A DNA stretch of 6,324 bases, taken from Gallionella sp. Lineage in GTDB: Bacteria > Pseudomonadota > Gammaproteobacteria > Burkholderiales > Gallionellaceae. The DNA is taken from NCBI GenBank assembly GCA_004298605.1, contig SCPW01000333.1, forward strand, positions 1 through 6,324, in the 5' to 3' direction. Within the stretch, counting starts at the first letter, position 1; every line of letters starts with the position of its first letter. The notes beneath the pieces are model-generated. The model had not been told where the DNA came from. It saw only the letters and a list, made by a program, of their open reading frames with translations, and made no database searches. The position numbers and the translations under genes are program-made. Below are positions 1-6,324 of this stretch, piece after piece.

Positions 1-1478
1 ACCTGATGGAGCTGGAAAGCTTGATTCTGGAAAAAAGTGAACTGGGCGAGATTTCCGATCAGATCAAGGATTGCCTGCGTTGCGGCAAGTGCAAGCCGGT
101 CTGTACGACCCATGTGCCGCGCGCCAACTTGCTGTATTCGCCGCGTAACAAGATTCTCGGCACATCGCTGCTGATCGAGGCGTTTTTGTACGAAGAGCAA
201 ACGCGGCGCGGTGTATCCATTCAGCATTTCGACGAATTCGGCGATATTGCCGACCACTGCACGGTATGCCACCGGTGCAAAAATCCCTGCCCGGTGAATA
301 TCGACTTCGGCGATGTGTCGGTCGCGATGCGCAATTTTTTGCGCAAGCAAGGCAAGAAAAAATTTAACCCGGTGAGCGCCGCATCCATGCTGTTTCTCAG
401 CACCGGCGACCCGTCCACCATCAAGCTGATGCGCAAGGTGATGATCGAGTGGAGCTACAAGGCGCAACGCATCGGCTATCAAGTTGCCAAGCGTTTCGGT
501 TTGTTCAAGGCGCAGGTCAATCGCCCGCCCGCCACCGTCGGCGGCGCGCCGCTACAGGCGAAGGTGATCCATTTTTTCAATAAACCGATGCCGGGCAATC
601 TGCCCAAAAAAACTTCGCGTGCGCTGCTCGACATCGAAGACCAGAGCATCGTGCCCATCATCCGCGACCCGCAAAAATTGAGCGAAGAGTCCGAGGCGGT
701 ATTTTATTTTCCCGGCTGCGGTTCGGAGCGGTTGTTCGGCCAGGTCGGCCTGGCGACGCAGGCGATGCTGTACGAGATCGGCGCCATCACCGTGCTGCCG
801 CCGGGCTATCTGTGCTGCGGTTACCCGCAAAATGCGTCGGGGCAAGGCGACAAGGCCAACCGGATCAGCACCGATAACCGCGTGCTGTTCCACCGTGTCG
901 CGAACACGTTGAACTACCTCGATATCAAAACCGTGATCGTGTCCTGCGGCACCTGCATGGACCAGTTGCAGAAATACGAGTTCGAGAAAATCTTTCCGGG
1001 TTGCCGCCTGCTCGATATTCATGAATATCTGTTGGAGCGAGGCATAAAAATTCAGGGCGTGGAGGGGGTGCGTTTCATGTACCACGAGCCATGCCACAAT
1101 CCGATGAAAACCTACCCGTCGCTCAAAGTGGTGAGTGAATTGATGGGCGCAAACGTGCCGCTCAACGACCGCTGTTGCGGCGAATCGGGCAGCTTCGGCG
1201 TGGCGCAGCCGCATATCGCCACGCAGGTGCGCTTCCGCAAGGAAGAGGAGATGCGCAAGGGCGCGGATGCGTTGCGCGCCGACGGCTTTGCCGGCGAAGT
1301 CAAAATCCTCACCTCCTGCCCGGCCTGCCATCAGGGCTTGTCGCGCTACAACGAAGACAGCGGCACCACATCGGACTATGTGGTCATCGAAATGGCCAGG
1401 CACCTGCTCGGCGAGAACTGGTTGCCGGACTATGTCGCCAAAGCGAATAACGGCGGTATCGAGAGAGTATTGTTGTGA
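1..1478 (+). CDS. Fe-S oxidoreductase with two 4Fe-4S motifs and two CCG domains; C-terminal part of a DUF3683-type FAD/Fe-S protein (left end cut)
   Basis: The frame is open to the left edge and the ATG at 6 has no visible ribosome binding site context, so this is best read as the tail of a longer protein. Residues below count from that ATG. Two ferredoxin-type motifs are visible: Cys23/26/29/33 and Cys85/88/91/95, the latter followed by Pro, as in soluble 4Fe-4S dicluster domains. Two cysteine-rich CCG domains follow, as in GlpC, HdrB/HdrD and LutA. The first has Cys238, CCG at 270-272 and SCGTC at 313-317. The second has Cys363, CCG at 390-392 and SCPAC at 437-441. From family knowledge, such modules pass electrons from a flavin dehydrogenase to quinone or another carrier. 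The sequence closely resembles the C-terminus of the roughly 1,300-residue betaproteobacterial DUF3683 proteins, which carry an FAD-binding oxidase domain upstream. That N-terminal part is outside the window, and the substrate (a 2-hydroxyacid such as lactate or glycolate by analogy) is not shown here. The domain call is secure; the full-length identity is likely. Confidence 0.85.
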   Translation, partial: LMELESLILEKSELGEISDQIKDCLRCGKCKPVCTTHVPRANLLYSPRNKILGTSLLIEAFLYEEQTRRGVSIQHFDEFGDIADHCTVCHRCKNPCPVNIDFGDVSVAMRNFLRKQGKKKFNPVSAASMLFLSTGDPSTIKLMRKVMIEWSYKAQRIGYQVAKRFGLFKAQVNRPPATVGGAPLQAKVIHFFNKPMPGNLPKKTSRALLDIEDQSIVPIIRDPQKLSEESEAVFYFPGCGSERLFGQVGLATQAMLYEIGAITVLPPGYLCCGYPQNASGQGDKANRISTDNRVLFHRVANTLNYLDIKTVIVSCGTCMDQLQKYEFEKIFPGCRLLDIHEYLLERGIKIQGVEGVRFMYHEPCHNPMKTYPSLKVVSELMGANVPLNDRCCGESGSFGVAQPHIATQVRFRKEEEMRKGADALRADGFAGEVKILTSCPACHQGLSRYNEDSGTTSDYVVIEMARHLLGENWLPDYVAKANNGGIERVLL

Positions 1479-1575
1479 GCATCGGCGCGGTCAAATCAAG
1501 GGCAATCCACGCATTGCTCCCGTTGCTTGCTTGACGGGAAAGCCCGCCTCGTGGAAAGTATCAGGCTGAAATCAA

Positions 1576-3207
1576 ATGATGTCTATGCTAACCCTTCCAC
1601 TTGAACCGACCGATGACCGCGCCGACCCCATTTTCAAAGATGCGGCGAGTTGCGCGCGATGGATCGGGCAACTGCAACTGACCAACCTGCAACTGGCGCA
1701 CAGCCTGTTGCTCACTCAGGTCAACGAGCTCAACCGCTACCCGATGCGCGGCCTGGAACGGCTCAACACGCTGGAGTTGCTGCGCGAGACGGTCGGCTAT
1801 GTGCAGGACGATTACGCCAGGAAGCTGATCGCCAAACCGCTGCCGCTGAACGAGAGCGAGCTGATGGTCTTCGTGGCCATCGTGCAGCTCTGGCAGGCGC
1901 TGGTGCTGGGCTACCAGCGCTGCCTGCAAGCCTACATGGCCGATGACCGCCAGCTTGCCAGGCATGGCGCCTTGCTGTGCCACCGCTGCCTGTTGTACAG
2001 CGGGCTGGAAATTTTCGAGCACCTGCGCGCCGGTTATGAATTCGACACCAAGCTGTGGCATCAACTGCATGAATTGTATGCGTTCGCCGAATCGCGGGAT
2101 ATGCAGTTGATGGAAGTGGCCGATCCGCTGAGCGCCATCCAGCCGCGCAGCAGTTGCCGCAATATCTACGTCAAAACCTTGCTGGCCTGCCACGCGCGCC
2201 CCGCCGAGCTGACACGCTCGCAACTGCAATTGCTGGACCGCTGGCTGGCGCTGTGGAGCAATACGGTGACGGTGGACCGCAGCTATACCGTCAGCAAAGG
2301 CGATGCGCCGCCGCTCGCCGTGGATTTTGCCAGCACGCACGGCTTGTACCCCGTCAGGCAAGTGGCGCACAGCGACAGCATGCGCTATCTGGCGACGGTC
2401 CCATTGAGCAAAGTGCTGCGCGTAAAAACCATCCTGTTGCAGCAAGGCCAGACCCCGCGGCAAGTCAATCTGTGCGAGCACGGCAACGGCAAGGATTGCA
2501 TTGACCTGCTCACTTTTTTGCACCAGTGCTGGTGCGAGGACCACAGCGTGCGTTCGGGCGAGCGGCGGCCGGTCGCGCACCATGCGCAGCTTTGCTGCAA
2601 AATGGAAAGCATCTACGCGCACGTCGCCGGCAAGCCATTCAAACAACCCAGACGCGACGCGGGCATCAACAGCATGGCGCGCAAGCAAATCGAGACCTTT
2701 GGCCGTGTGTTGCAGGACGCTCAAAACAATGAGCTGCTCGAAATGGGGTTTCCGCTGGAAAACTGGCATATCGAAAATGAAAGCATCCTGGGCGCGCGGC
2801 TCGTGCGTGAGGATGCGTTCGGCGGCCGGTTGAGCTGCAACCAGATGATCGCGCTGCGCCCCAGCGATGCGGGCGCCTTTATGCTGGGAATCACCGCGTG
2901 GGTCAATGTGAAATGCACCGGGCAGTTGCAGACCGGCGTGCGTTACCTGCCGGGAGTCGCCGAGGCGGTCAGTATCCGCGCAACCGGCGTGAACGAGGCA
3001 TTATCGGATAAATACGTCCCCGCATTTTTATTGCAGGCCGTCGCCGCGCTCAAAACCCACGCCAGCCTCATCATCCCGCGCGACTGGTTTCAACCGGATC
3101 GCGTGATAGAAGTGCTGCGCCAGGATTCCGGGGCGCAGAACGCAAAAATGGGTTTCAGCGTGGAACGCGGGATCGATTATGAGCGCGTCAGTTTCACACT
3201 GGTATGA
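1576..3207 (+). CDS. Conserved protein with a PilZ-like C-terminal domain; function unknown
   Basis: This is a 543-residue, soluble-looking protein with no signal peptide or membrane segment. Residues about 20-180 look mostly helical and match no family I can name. Residues about 398-470 resemble the PilZ-like barrel of betaproteobacterial proteins: a Trp-His-Ile-Glu lead-in, NESILG at 401-406 fitting the PilZ (D/N)xSxxG motif, then an LGITAWV strand and a TGVRYLPG strand. The second PilZ signature, the RxxxR loop that grips c-di-GMP, is not clear, so ligand binding is uncertain. There are 14 cysteines, several clustered (135/138, 300/308, 318/320, 340/341), which is high for a cytoplasmic protein. 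Three in-frame ATGs (1576, 1579, 1585) compete as starts; only a weak AGG at 1563-1565 supports the first. It lies 97 bp after the Fe-S gene on the same strand and converges with phoR. No phosphate-related role can be inferred from the protein itself. The CDS is secure; the domain call is moderate. Confidence 0.8.
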   Translation: MMSMLTLPLEPTDDRADPIFKDAASCARWIGQLQLTNLQLAHSLLLTQVNELNRYPMRGLERLNTLELLRETVGYVQDDYARKLIAKPLPLNESELMVFVAIVQLWQALVLGYQRCLQAYMADDRQLARHGALLCHRCLLYSGLEIFEHLRAGYEFDTKLWHQLHELYAFAESRDMQLMEVADPLSAIQPRSSCRNIYVKTLLACHARPAELTRSQLQLLDRWLALWSNTVTVDRSYTVSKGDAPPLAVDFASTHGLYPVRQVAHSDSMRYLATVPLSKVLRVKTILLQQGQTPRQVNLCEHGNGKDCIDLLTFLHQCWCEDHSVRSGERRPVAHHAQLCCKMESIYAHVAGKPFKQPRRDAGINSMARKQIETFGRVLQDAQNNELLEMGFPLENWHIENESILGARLVREDAFGGRLSCNQMIALRPSDAGAFMLGITAWVNVKCTGQLQTGVRYLPGVAEAVSIRATGVNEALSDKYVPAFLLQAVAALKTHASLIIPRDWFQPDRVIEVLRQDSGAQNAKMGFSVERGIDYERVSFTLV

Positions 3208-3241
3208 CATCGAAAGACAGAGGGCTGTTTTTGCCTGTCAT
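3204..3241. terminator. Possible bidirectional terminator hairpin between convergent genes
   Basis: AAAGACAG (3213-3220) pairs with CTGTTTTT (3225-3232) around an AGGG loop, giving eight pairs of which one is a G-U wobble. The right arm supplies a five-T run on the plus strand; the other strand has a shorter run of Ts. Outside a 3x3 internal loop, ATGACA (3204-3209) pairs perfectly with TGTCAT (3236-3241), and the left outer arm overlaps the stop codon of the PilZ-like gene. The position directly after that gene and before the phoR end suits a shared terminator. The stem is AT-rich and the T run lies inside the stem rather than after it, so strength is doubtful. Confidence 0.4.
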
Positions 3242-3283
3242 CTGTCATCTGTCATCTGTCATCTGTCATCTGTCATCTGTCTT
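3235..3283 (+). repeat. Heptanucleotide tandem repeat, (CTGTCAT)6 plus one CTGTCTT variant
   Basis: Six exact head-to-tail copies of CTGTCAT run from 3235 to 3276, followed by CTGTCTT at 3277-3283. There are no spacers. On the minus strand the array covers the 3' end of phoR: it encodes the final residues Gln-Met-Thr-Asp-Asp-Arg and the TGA stop (3261-3259), with roughly three and a half further copies lying beyond the stop. Since 7 is not a multiple of 3, the repeat is read in all three frames in turn, and one of them always yields TGA. The unit equals the consensus Pho-box half-site, but the 7-bp period differs from the 11-bp period of real Pho boxes. Confidence 0.97.
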
Positions 3284-4563
3284 CTGGTGGGAAACACCAG
3301 CGTGAAGCTGCTGCCCTTGCCCTCTTCGCTCAGCACCTCAAGCCTGGCCTGGTGGCGTATCGCGATGTGCTTGACGATCGCGAGCCCCAGGCCGGTTCCC
3401 CCCGTTTCGCGCGAGCGGCTGCGGTCTACCCGGTAGAAGCGTTCGGTCAGGCGCGGAATATGTTGCGCGTCAATGCCGATGCCGCTGTCCCGCACCGAAA
3501 AAACCGGCTGGCCGTCGCGCTCTGCCCAACGCAGCGAAATGGCGCCGCCGGGCGGCGTATAGCGGATCGCATTGCTGAGCAGGTTGCCGAACGCGCTGCG
3601 CAACTCTTCGCGGTTGCCGAGCAGTTTCGTGTTGCCCAGCACTTCCAGGCGCAGCGCGTGTGATCCGCCGCTGAGCATCTGTCCATCCTGGTAAATTTCG
3701 TTGAGCAGGACGCCCATATCCACGATTTCTTCGCGCAACGGATTCTGGTCATTTTCCAGACGCGACAGGGTAAGCAAATCGGCGACCAGGTTATCCATCC
3801 GCCTGGTTTGTTCGGCCATCAACTGCAAGGCGCGCCGCGCATTTTCCTTGCTGATATCCGGCATGTCCTGCAAGTTTTCGACGAACCCGCTCACCACGGT
3901 CAACGGCGTGCGCAGTTCGTGCGAAACATTCGCGACAAAATCGCGGCGCATCGCCTCGATGCGCTCCAGTTGCGTGATGTCGCGGCTGATCAGCAGGCGT
4001 TTGTTTCCCCCGTAGGGGATCAGTTTGATGGACAGCAACATATCGTCATGGCGCGCCGGCTTCATTACCAGCGGCTCGCTGAAATTGGACGCATGGAGGT
4101 ATTCGATGAACTCCGGCTGGCGCACCAGATAAGTGATGTCCTGCATGAGGTCGCGTTCGATATCAAGGCTGAAGTGCATTTGGGCAAGCGGGTTGCACCA
4201 TTCGATGCGGTTGGCTTCATTGAGGATCGCCACGCCCTCCGGCAGGGCGGCGGTGGCCTGTTCGATATGCTGCAATTCGGCGGCCAATCCCTGCTCGGCC
4301 TGGTTGAGCTGTTTGACCATCCTGTACAACTGGGAAAACAGCTCGTCCCAGATGCCGCCCGCTTCCGGGATCGTTTCGAGGCGCGCATCGTTCAGCCACT
4401 GCCCCAATTTGTATAACTGCCTCCCGTGGCGCGCCATCACGATCATCAGCACCAGCAGCATGAACAGCAATGCGGGGATGGCCGAGAATATGCCCCACAG
4501 CAACAGCGCAAACAGCGCGCTGAACGCGATGGGTGTAATCAGCCGAAACCAGAAATCCTGCAA
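3259..4563 (-). CDS. phoR: PhoR, phosphate regulon sensor histidine kinase
   Basis: This 434-residue protein is close to E. coli PhoR in size. Residues about 9-45 form a hydrophobic segment long enough for two membrane passes with almost no periplasmic loop, as in PhoR proteins that sense through the Pst/PhoU complex rather than by binding phosphate. A linker and a PAS-like domain (about 95-200) follow. The HisKA domain carries the phosphoacceptor His215 in ANVSHELRTP. The HATPase domain shows the N box (NLLSNAIRYTP, 327-337), DSGIGI (359-364) and GGTGLGLAIVKHI (388-400). From family knowledge it autophosphorylates and passes phosphate to PhoB when phosphate is scarce, and removes it otherwise. 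The start is a TTG at 4563-4561, 10 bp after the phoB stop; no ATG or GTG lies between it and an upstream in-frame stop, and the next Met residues fall inside the membrane segment. The short spacing implies co-transcription and perhaps coupled translation. The last six residues and the stop come from the heptamer repeat. Confidence 0.95.
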   Translation of the reverse strand: MQDFWFRLITPIAFSALFALLLWGIFSAIPALLFMLLVLMIVMARHGRQLYKLGQWLNDARLETIPEAGGIWDELFSQLYRMVKQLNQAEQGLAAELQHIEQATAALPEGVAILNEANRIEWCNPLAQMHFSLDIERDLMQDITYLVRQPEFIEYLHASNFSEPLVMKPARHDDMLLSIKLIPYGGNKRLLISRDITQLERIEAMRRDFVANVSHELRTPLTVVSGFVENLQDMPDISKENARRALQLMAEQTRRMDNLVADLLTLSRLENDQNPLREEIVDMGVLLNEIYQDGQMLSGGSHALRLEVLGNTKLLGNREELRSAFGNLLSNAIRYTPPGGAISLRWAERDGQPVFSVRDSGIGIDAQHIPRLTERFYRVDRSRSRETGGTGLGLAIVKHIAIRHQARLEVLSEEGKGSSFTLVFPTRRQMTDDR

Positions 4564-4573
4564 AAATTTCTTT

Positions 4574-5260
4574 CTAATGAGTGGAAAAACGATAACCGCT
4601 ACCGCGCACGGTTTGTATCAGTCCGTCCATTTCGACAGGTTCGAGCGCGGCGCGCAGGCGGCGGATATGCACATCGACGGTGCGCTCTTCGACAAACACC
4701 TGAGTGCCCCACACCTGGTCCAGCAATTGCGTGCGGCTATAAACCCGCTCGGCGTGGGTCATGAAAAAATGCAACAAACGGAATTCTGTCGGCCCCAGTT
4801 CGATGGTCGCGCCTTTCGCCGTCACGCGGTGCGATGCGGGCGACAACTCCAGCCCGCCCGCCGCCACCGTTTCATCCGGCATGACCGGCATATGGCGGCG
4901 CAACACGGCACGGATGCGCGCCATCAGTTCGCGCGGCGAAAACGGTTTGGTGATGTAGTCATCCGCACCGGATTCCAGCCCCAATATTTTGTCGCGCTCA
5001 TCGCCGCGCGCGGTCAGCATGATAATCGGTATATCGCGGGTGCGGGCATCCGAGCGCAGTTGCCGGGCCAGCACCACGCCGCTGGTTTCCGGCAACATCC
5101 AGTCGAGCAGAATCAGGTCCGGTACAGCATCGCGGATTTGTTGCCACGCGCTTTCCGCATCTTCCGCGCGCAACGCCTGAAATCCGGCCTGCATCACGTT
5201 GAATGACAGCAGTTCCTGTATCGCCGGCTCGTCTTCCACAATCAAAATTTTCGCGCTCAT
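4574..5260 (-). CDS. phoB: PhoB, phosphate regulon response regulator (OmpR/PhoB class)
   Basis: From the chosen ATG the protein has 228 residues, against 229 in E. coli PhoB. The receiver domain (about 1-120) has the acidic pocket Glu9-Asp10, phosphoacceptor Asp53 in LLDWMLP, Thr83 and Lys105, all at the E. coli numbering. The winged-helix DNA-binding domain (about 130-226) contains the [11 protein letters not shown] recognition-helix region and ends in the typical VRGSGYRF hairpin. It acts in the cytoplasm as a dimer on Pho boxes, activating phosphate-scavenging genes. Three ATGs stand in a row (5266, 5263, 5260). A GGAAGG Shine-Dalgarno abuts the first and lies 6 nt before the third, so 5260 is preferred. 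A longer in-frame extension upstream to 5467 would run through the Pho box and into the symporter gene and is not real. phoR follows after 10 bp. A Pho box upstream predicts autoregulation. Confidence 0.96.
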   Translation of the reverse strand: MSAKILIVEDEPAIQELLSFNVMQAGFQALRAEDAESAWQQIRDAVPDLILLDWMLPETSGVVLARQLRSDARTRDIPIIMLTARGDERDKILGLESGADDYITKPFSPRELMARIRAVLRRHMPVMPDETVAAGGLELSPASHRVTAKGATIELGPTEFRLLHFFMTHAERVYSRTQLLDQVWGTQVFVEERTVDVHIRRLRAALEPVEMDGLIQTVRGSGYRFSTH

Positions 5261-5266
5261 CATCAT

Positions 5267-5272
5267 CCTTCC
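5267..5272 (-). promoter_or_regulatory. phoB ribosome binding site (decides the start)
   Basis: The minus strand reads GGAAGG immediately before ATGATGATG. Spacing is 0 nt to the first ATG, 3 nt to the second and 6 nt to the third. Only the third has a normal spacing, and starting there gives [12 protein letters not shown], the usual N-terminus of PhoB proteins. Confidence 0.8.
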
Positions 5273-5290
5273 AGTCGAGATTGCAAGGGT

Positions 5291-5319
5291 ATGAACAATT
5301 TGTGACAAGCGTATGACAC
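5291..5319 (-). promoter_or_regulatory. Pho box upstream of phoB (PhoB binding site)
   Basis: The minus strand reads GTGTCAT (5319-5313), a 4-bp spacer, TTGTCAC (5308-5302), another 4-bp spacer, then TGTTCAT (5297-5291). The established Pho box is two CTGTCAT-like heptamers separated by 4 bp. The first two sites match 6 of 7 positions (allowing the final pyrimidine) and the third only 4 of 7. The second heptamer equals, from memory, the one in the E. coli phoA Pho box. With the phoA-like 10-bp gap, the -10 would be TACCCT (5291-5286), a poor match; TGCAAT (5285-5280) is an alternative. The site fills most of the 62-bp gap between the symporter stop and phoB. Confidence 0.8.
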
Positions 5320-5322
5320 GCG

Positions 5323-6324
5323 TTAAACCTGCGGGCGGGAATGATGGCTGCGGCGCAGCATGTTGGGCAGCAAGGAGCCCGCCAGCATCCCGGTCAGGCT
5401 CATCAGCAGGCCGACCAGTTGCGGCGGCCAATAGGTGTCCGGCTGAAGGATTTCCATCAATATCCACGAGGTCAGCCCCAGCGCGATGGACAGCAGCGCG
5501 CCCTGGTTGTTGGCGCGTTTCCAGTACAGCCCGAACGCCAGCGGCACAAACGCGCCGACCAGCGTGATCTTGTAGGCGTTCTCCACCATCTTGAAAATGC
5601 TCGCGTCGGAATCCAGCGCGAACGCCAGCACGATGCAGCCGAAGGTCACCACGATGATGCGCATGGTGCGCAGCATCTGCTTGTCGCTCATGTGCTTGAG
5701 CGCGAAGTGCTTGAGGATATTTTCGGTAAACATTACCGAGGGGGCGAGCAAAGTGGCCGAGGCGGTGCTCATGATCGCCGACAGCAGCGCGCCAAAAAAG
5801 AACACCTGCGCGACCAGCGGCGTGTGGTTCAAAATCAGGTTGGGCAGCACCATCTGCGAATCGCTTTCGACCATTTCGCCGAACACCTTGGGGTCGATCA
5901 GCGTCGCGGAATAAGCCAGAAACATCGGCACGAAGGCAAACGCGAAATACAGTACGCCGCCCAGCACCGAGCCGCGCACCGCAGTTTTTTCATTCTTCGC
6001 CGAGGTCATGCGCTGGAACACATCCTGCTGTGGGATGGAGCCCAGCATCATGGTCAGCGCCGCGCCGATAAACGGTATCCACACCTCAATGCCGCCGCTG
6101 GGGAACAGTTGCAGCTTGCCCGAAGCCTGGGCATGGTCGACCACATGGCCTACCCCGCCGACCTCGCCGCCGATCAGCACGGCGATCAGCAACATGCCCG
6201 CCATGATGACCGTCATTTGCACGAAATCCAGCAAGGCCACCGACCACATCCCGCCGAACATCGTATACGCCAGCACGATGGCCGTGCCGATAATCATGCC
6301 GGTCTGCTGCGTGACCGCGCCGCC
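5323..6324 (-). CDS. Sodium:solute symporter family (SSS) protein, C-terminal part (right end cut)
   Basis: The frame is open to the right edge: nine more codons precede the Met at 6297, so the true start lies outside. About 333 residues are visible, against roughly 480-550 for full SSS members. Counting from the Met at 6297, the segment [18 protein letters not shown] (10-27) is the classic SSS mid-protein signature after TM5. Several further hydrophobic helices follow. [15 protein letters not shown] (173-187) matches the helix with the Ser-Thr pair that contributes to the second sodium site in PutP. These proteins import an organic solute or anion with Na+ across the inner membrane; the substrate (proline, acetate, pantothenate or other) cannot be told from this part. 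The C-terminal tail is short and basic ([11 protein letters not shown]). It is on the same strand as phoB, 62 bp upstream, with no obvious terminator between, so some read-through into phoBR is possible. The Pho box lies after this gene, so it is not evidently Pho-regulated. Confidence 0.9.
   Translation of the reverse strand, partial: GGAVTQQTGMIIGTAIVLAYTMFGGMWSVALLDFVQMTVIMAGMLLIAVLIGGEVGGVGHVVDHAQASGKLQLFPSGGIEVWIPFIGAALTMMLGSIPQQDVFQRMTSAKNEKTAVRGSVLGGVLYFAFAFVPMFLAYSATLIDPKVFGEMVESDSQMVLPNLILNHTPLVAQVFFFGALLSAIMSTASATLLAPSVMFTENILKHFALKHMSDKQMLRTMRIIVVTFGCIVLAFALDSDASIFKMVENAYKITLVGAFVPLAFGLYWKRANNQGALLSIALGLTSWILMEILQPDTYWPPQLVGLLMSLTGMLAGSLLPNMLRRSHHSRPQV

Noticed and set aside
552..1403. 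Minus-strand open frame (283 codons) opposite the Fe-S oxidoreductase
   Set aside because: The plus-strand frame carries intact cysteine motifs typical of the family; the antisense translation is low-complexity His/Ala/Arg and has no support.
1500..1521. Imperfect stem in the 97-bp gap between the first two genes (GCAAT/ATTGC plus two more pairs after a bulge)
   Set aside because: No T run follows and the stem is short and bulged, so I do not call a terminator. A TTGACG at 1531-1536 has no matching -10 at normal spacing, so no promoter is called either.
1588..2769. Long minus-strand open frame (393 codons) opposite the PilZ-like gene
   Set aside because: It is a shadow of a GC-rich coding region. 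Its translation is Gln/Ala/Arg-rich with no recognisable domain, while the plus-strand frame shows a coherent protein.
3235..3283. CRISPR array or phase-variable coding repeat
   Set aside because: Units are 7 bp with no spacers, so it is not CRISPR. Extra copies past the stop do not change any reading frame, so translational phase variation of phoR is not expected.
3235..3283. Functional Pho-regulated promoter in the array
   Set aside because: The period is 7 bp rather than 11, the plus-strand orientation points into the 3' end of phoR, and no gene starts nearby in that direction.
5261..5467. Longer in-frame N-terminal extension of PhoB
   Set aside because: It would cross the Pho box and overlap the symporter gene; the preferred ATG at 5260 has a good ribosome binding site and gives the standard PhoB N-terminus.

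Overview
The window is about 58-60% GC by eye and has compact Gram-negative gene organisation. The gene set points to a betaproteobacterium, probably of the Nitrosomonadales/Gallionellaceae type: a large DUF3683-type Fe-S oxidoreductase, a PilZ-like cytoplasmic protein known to me mainly from Betaproteobacteria, and a PhoB/PhoR pair. The taxonomic placement is inference from protein resemblance only.

Layout. Two genes run on the plus strand. At 1-1478 is the C-terminal part of a Fe-S/CCG-domain oxidoreductase that enters from the left edge. At 1576-3207 is a 543-residue protein with a recognisable PilZ-like C-terminal region and an unrecognised N-terminal two thirds. They converge on three minus-strand genes. 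Read in their own direction these are a sodium:solute symporter (entering from the right edge, ending at 5323), phoB (5260-4574) and phoR (4563-3259). phoB and phoR are 10 bp apart and form the phosphate-starvation two-component operon.

Regulation. The 62-bp gap between the symporter stop and the phoB start holds a good Pho box: two heptamers with 4-bp spacing plus a weaker third. This predicts that PhoB controls its own operon. A clear Shine-Dalgarno sequence picks the third of three consecutive ATGs as the phoB start. phoR appears to start at TTG.

The most unusual structure is in the 51-bp convergent gap between the PilZ-like gene and phoR. It contains a stem-loop (3204-3241) that could end transcription from both sides. 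It also contains a heptanucleotide tandem array (3235-3283) of six exact copies of CTGTCAT plus one variant. The array unit equals the consensus Pho-box half-site, and the array encodes the last six residues and the stop codon of phoR. Whether this is a PhoB-related element or a simple-sequence heptamer repeat that happens to share the word cannot be decided from sequence alone.

I see no RNA genes, insertion sequences, CRISPR arrays or phage genes. Most of the window is ordinary core-genome material; the convergent gap is the part worth a second look.
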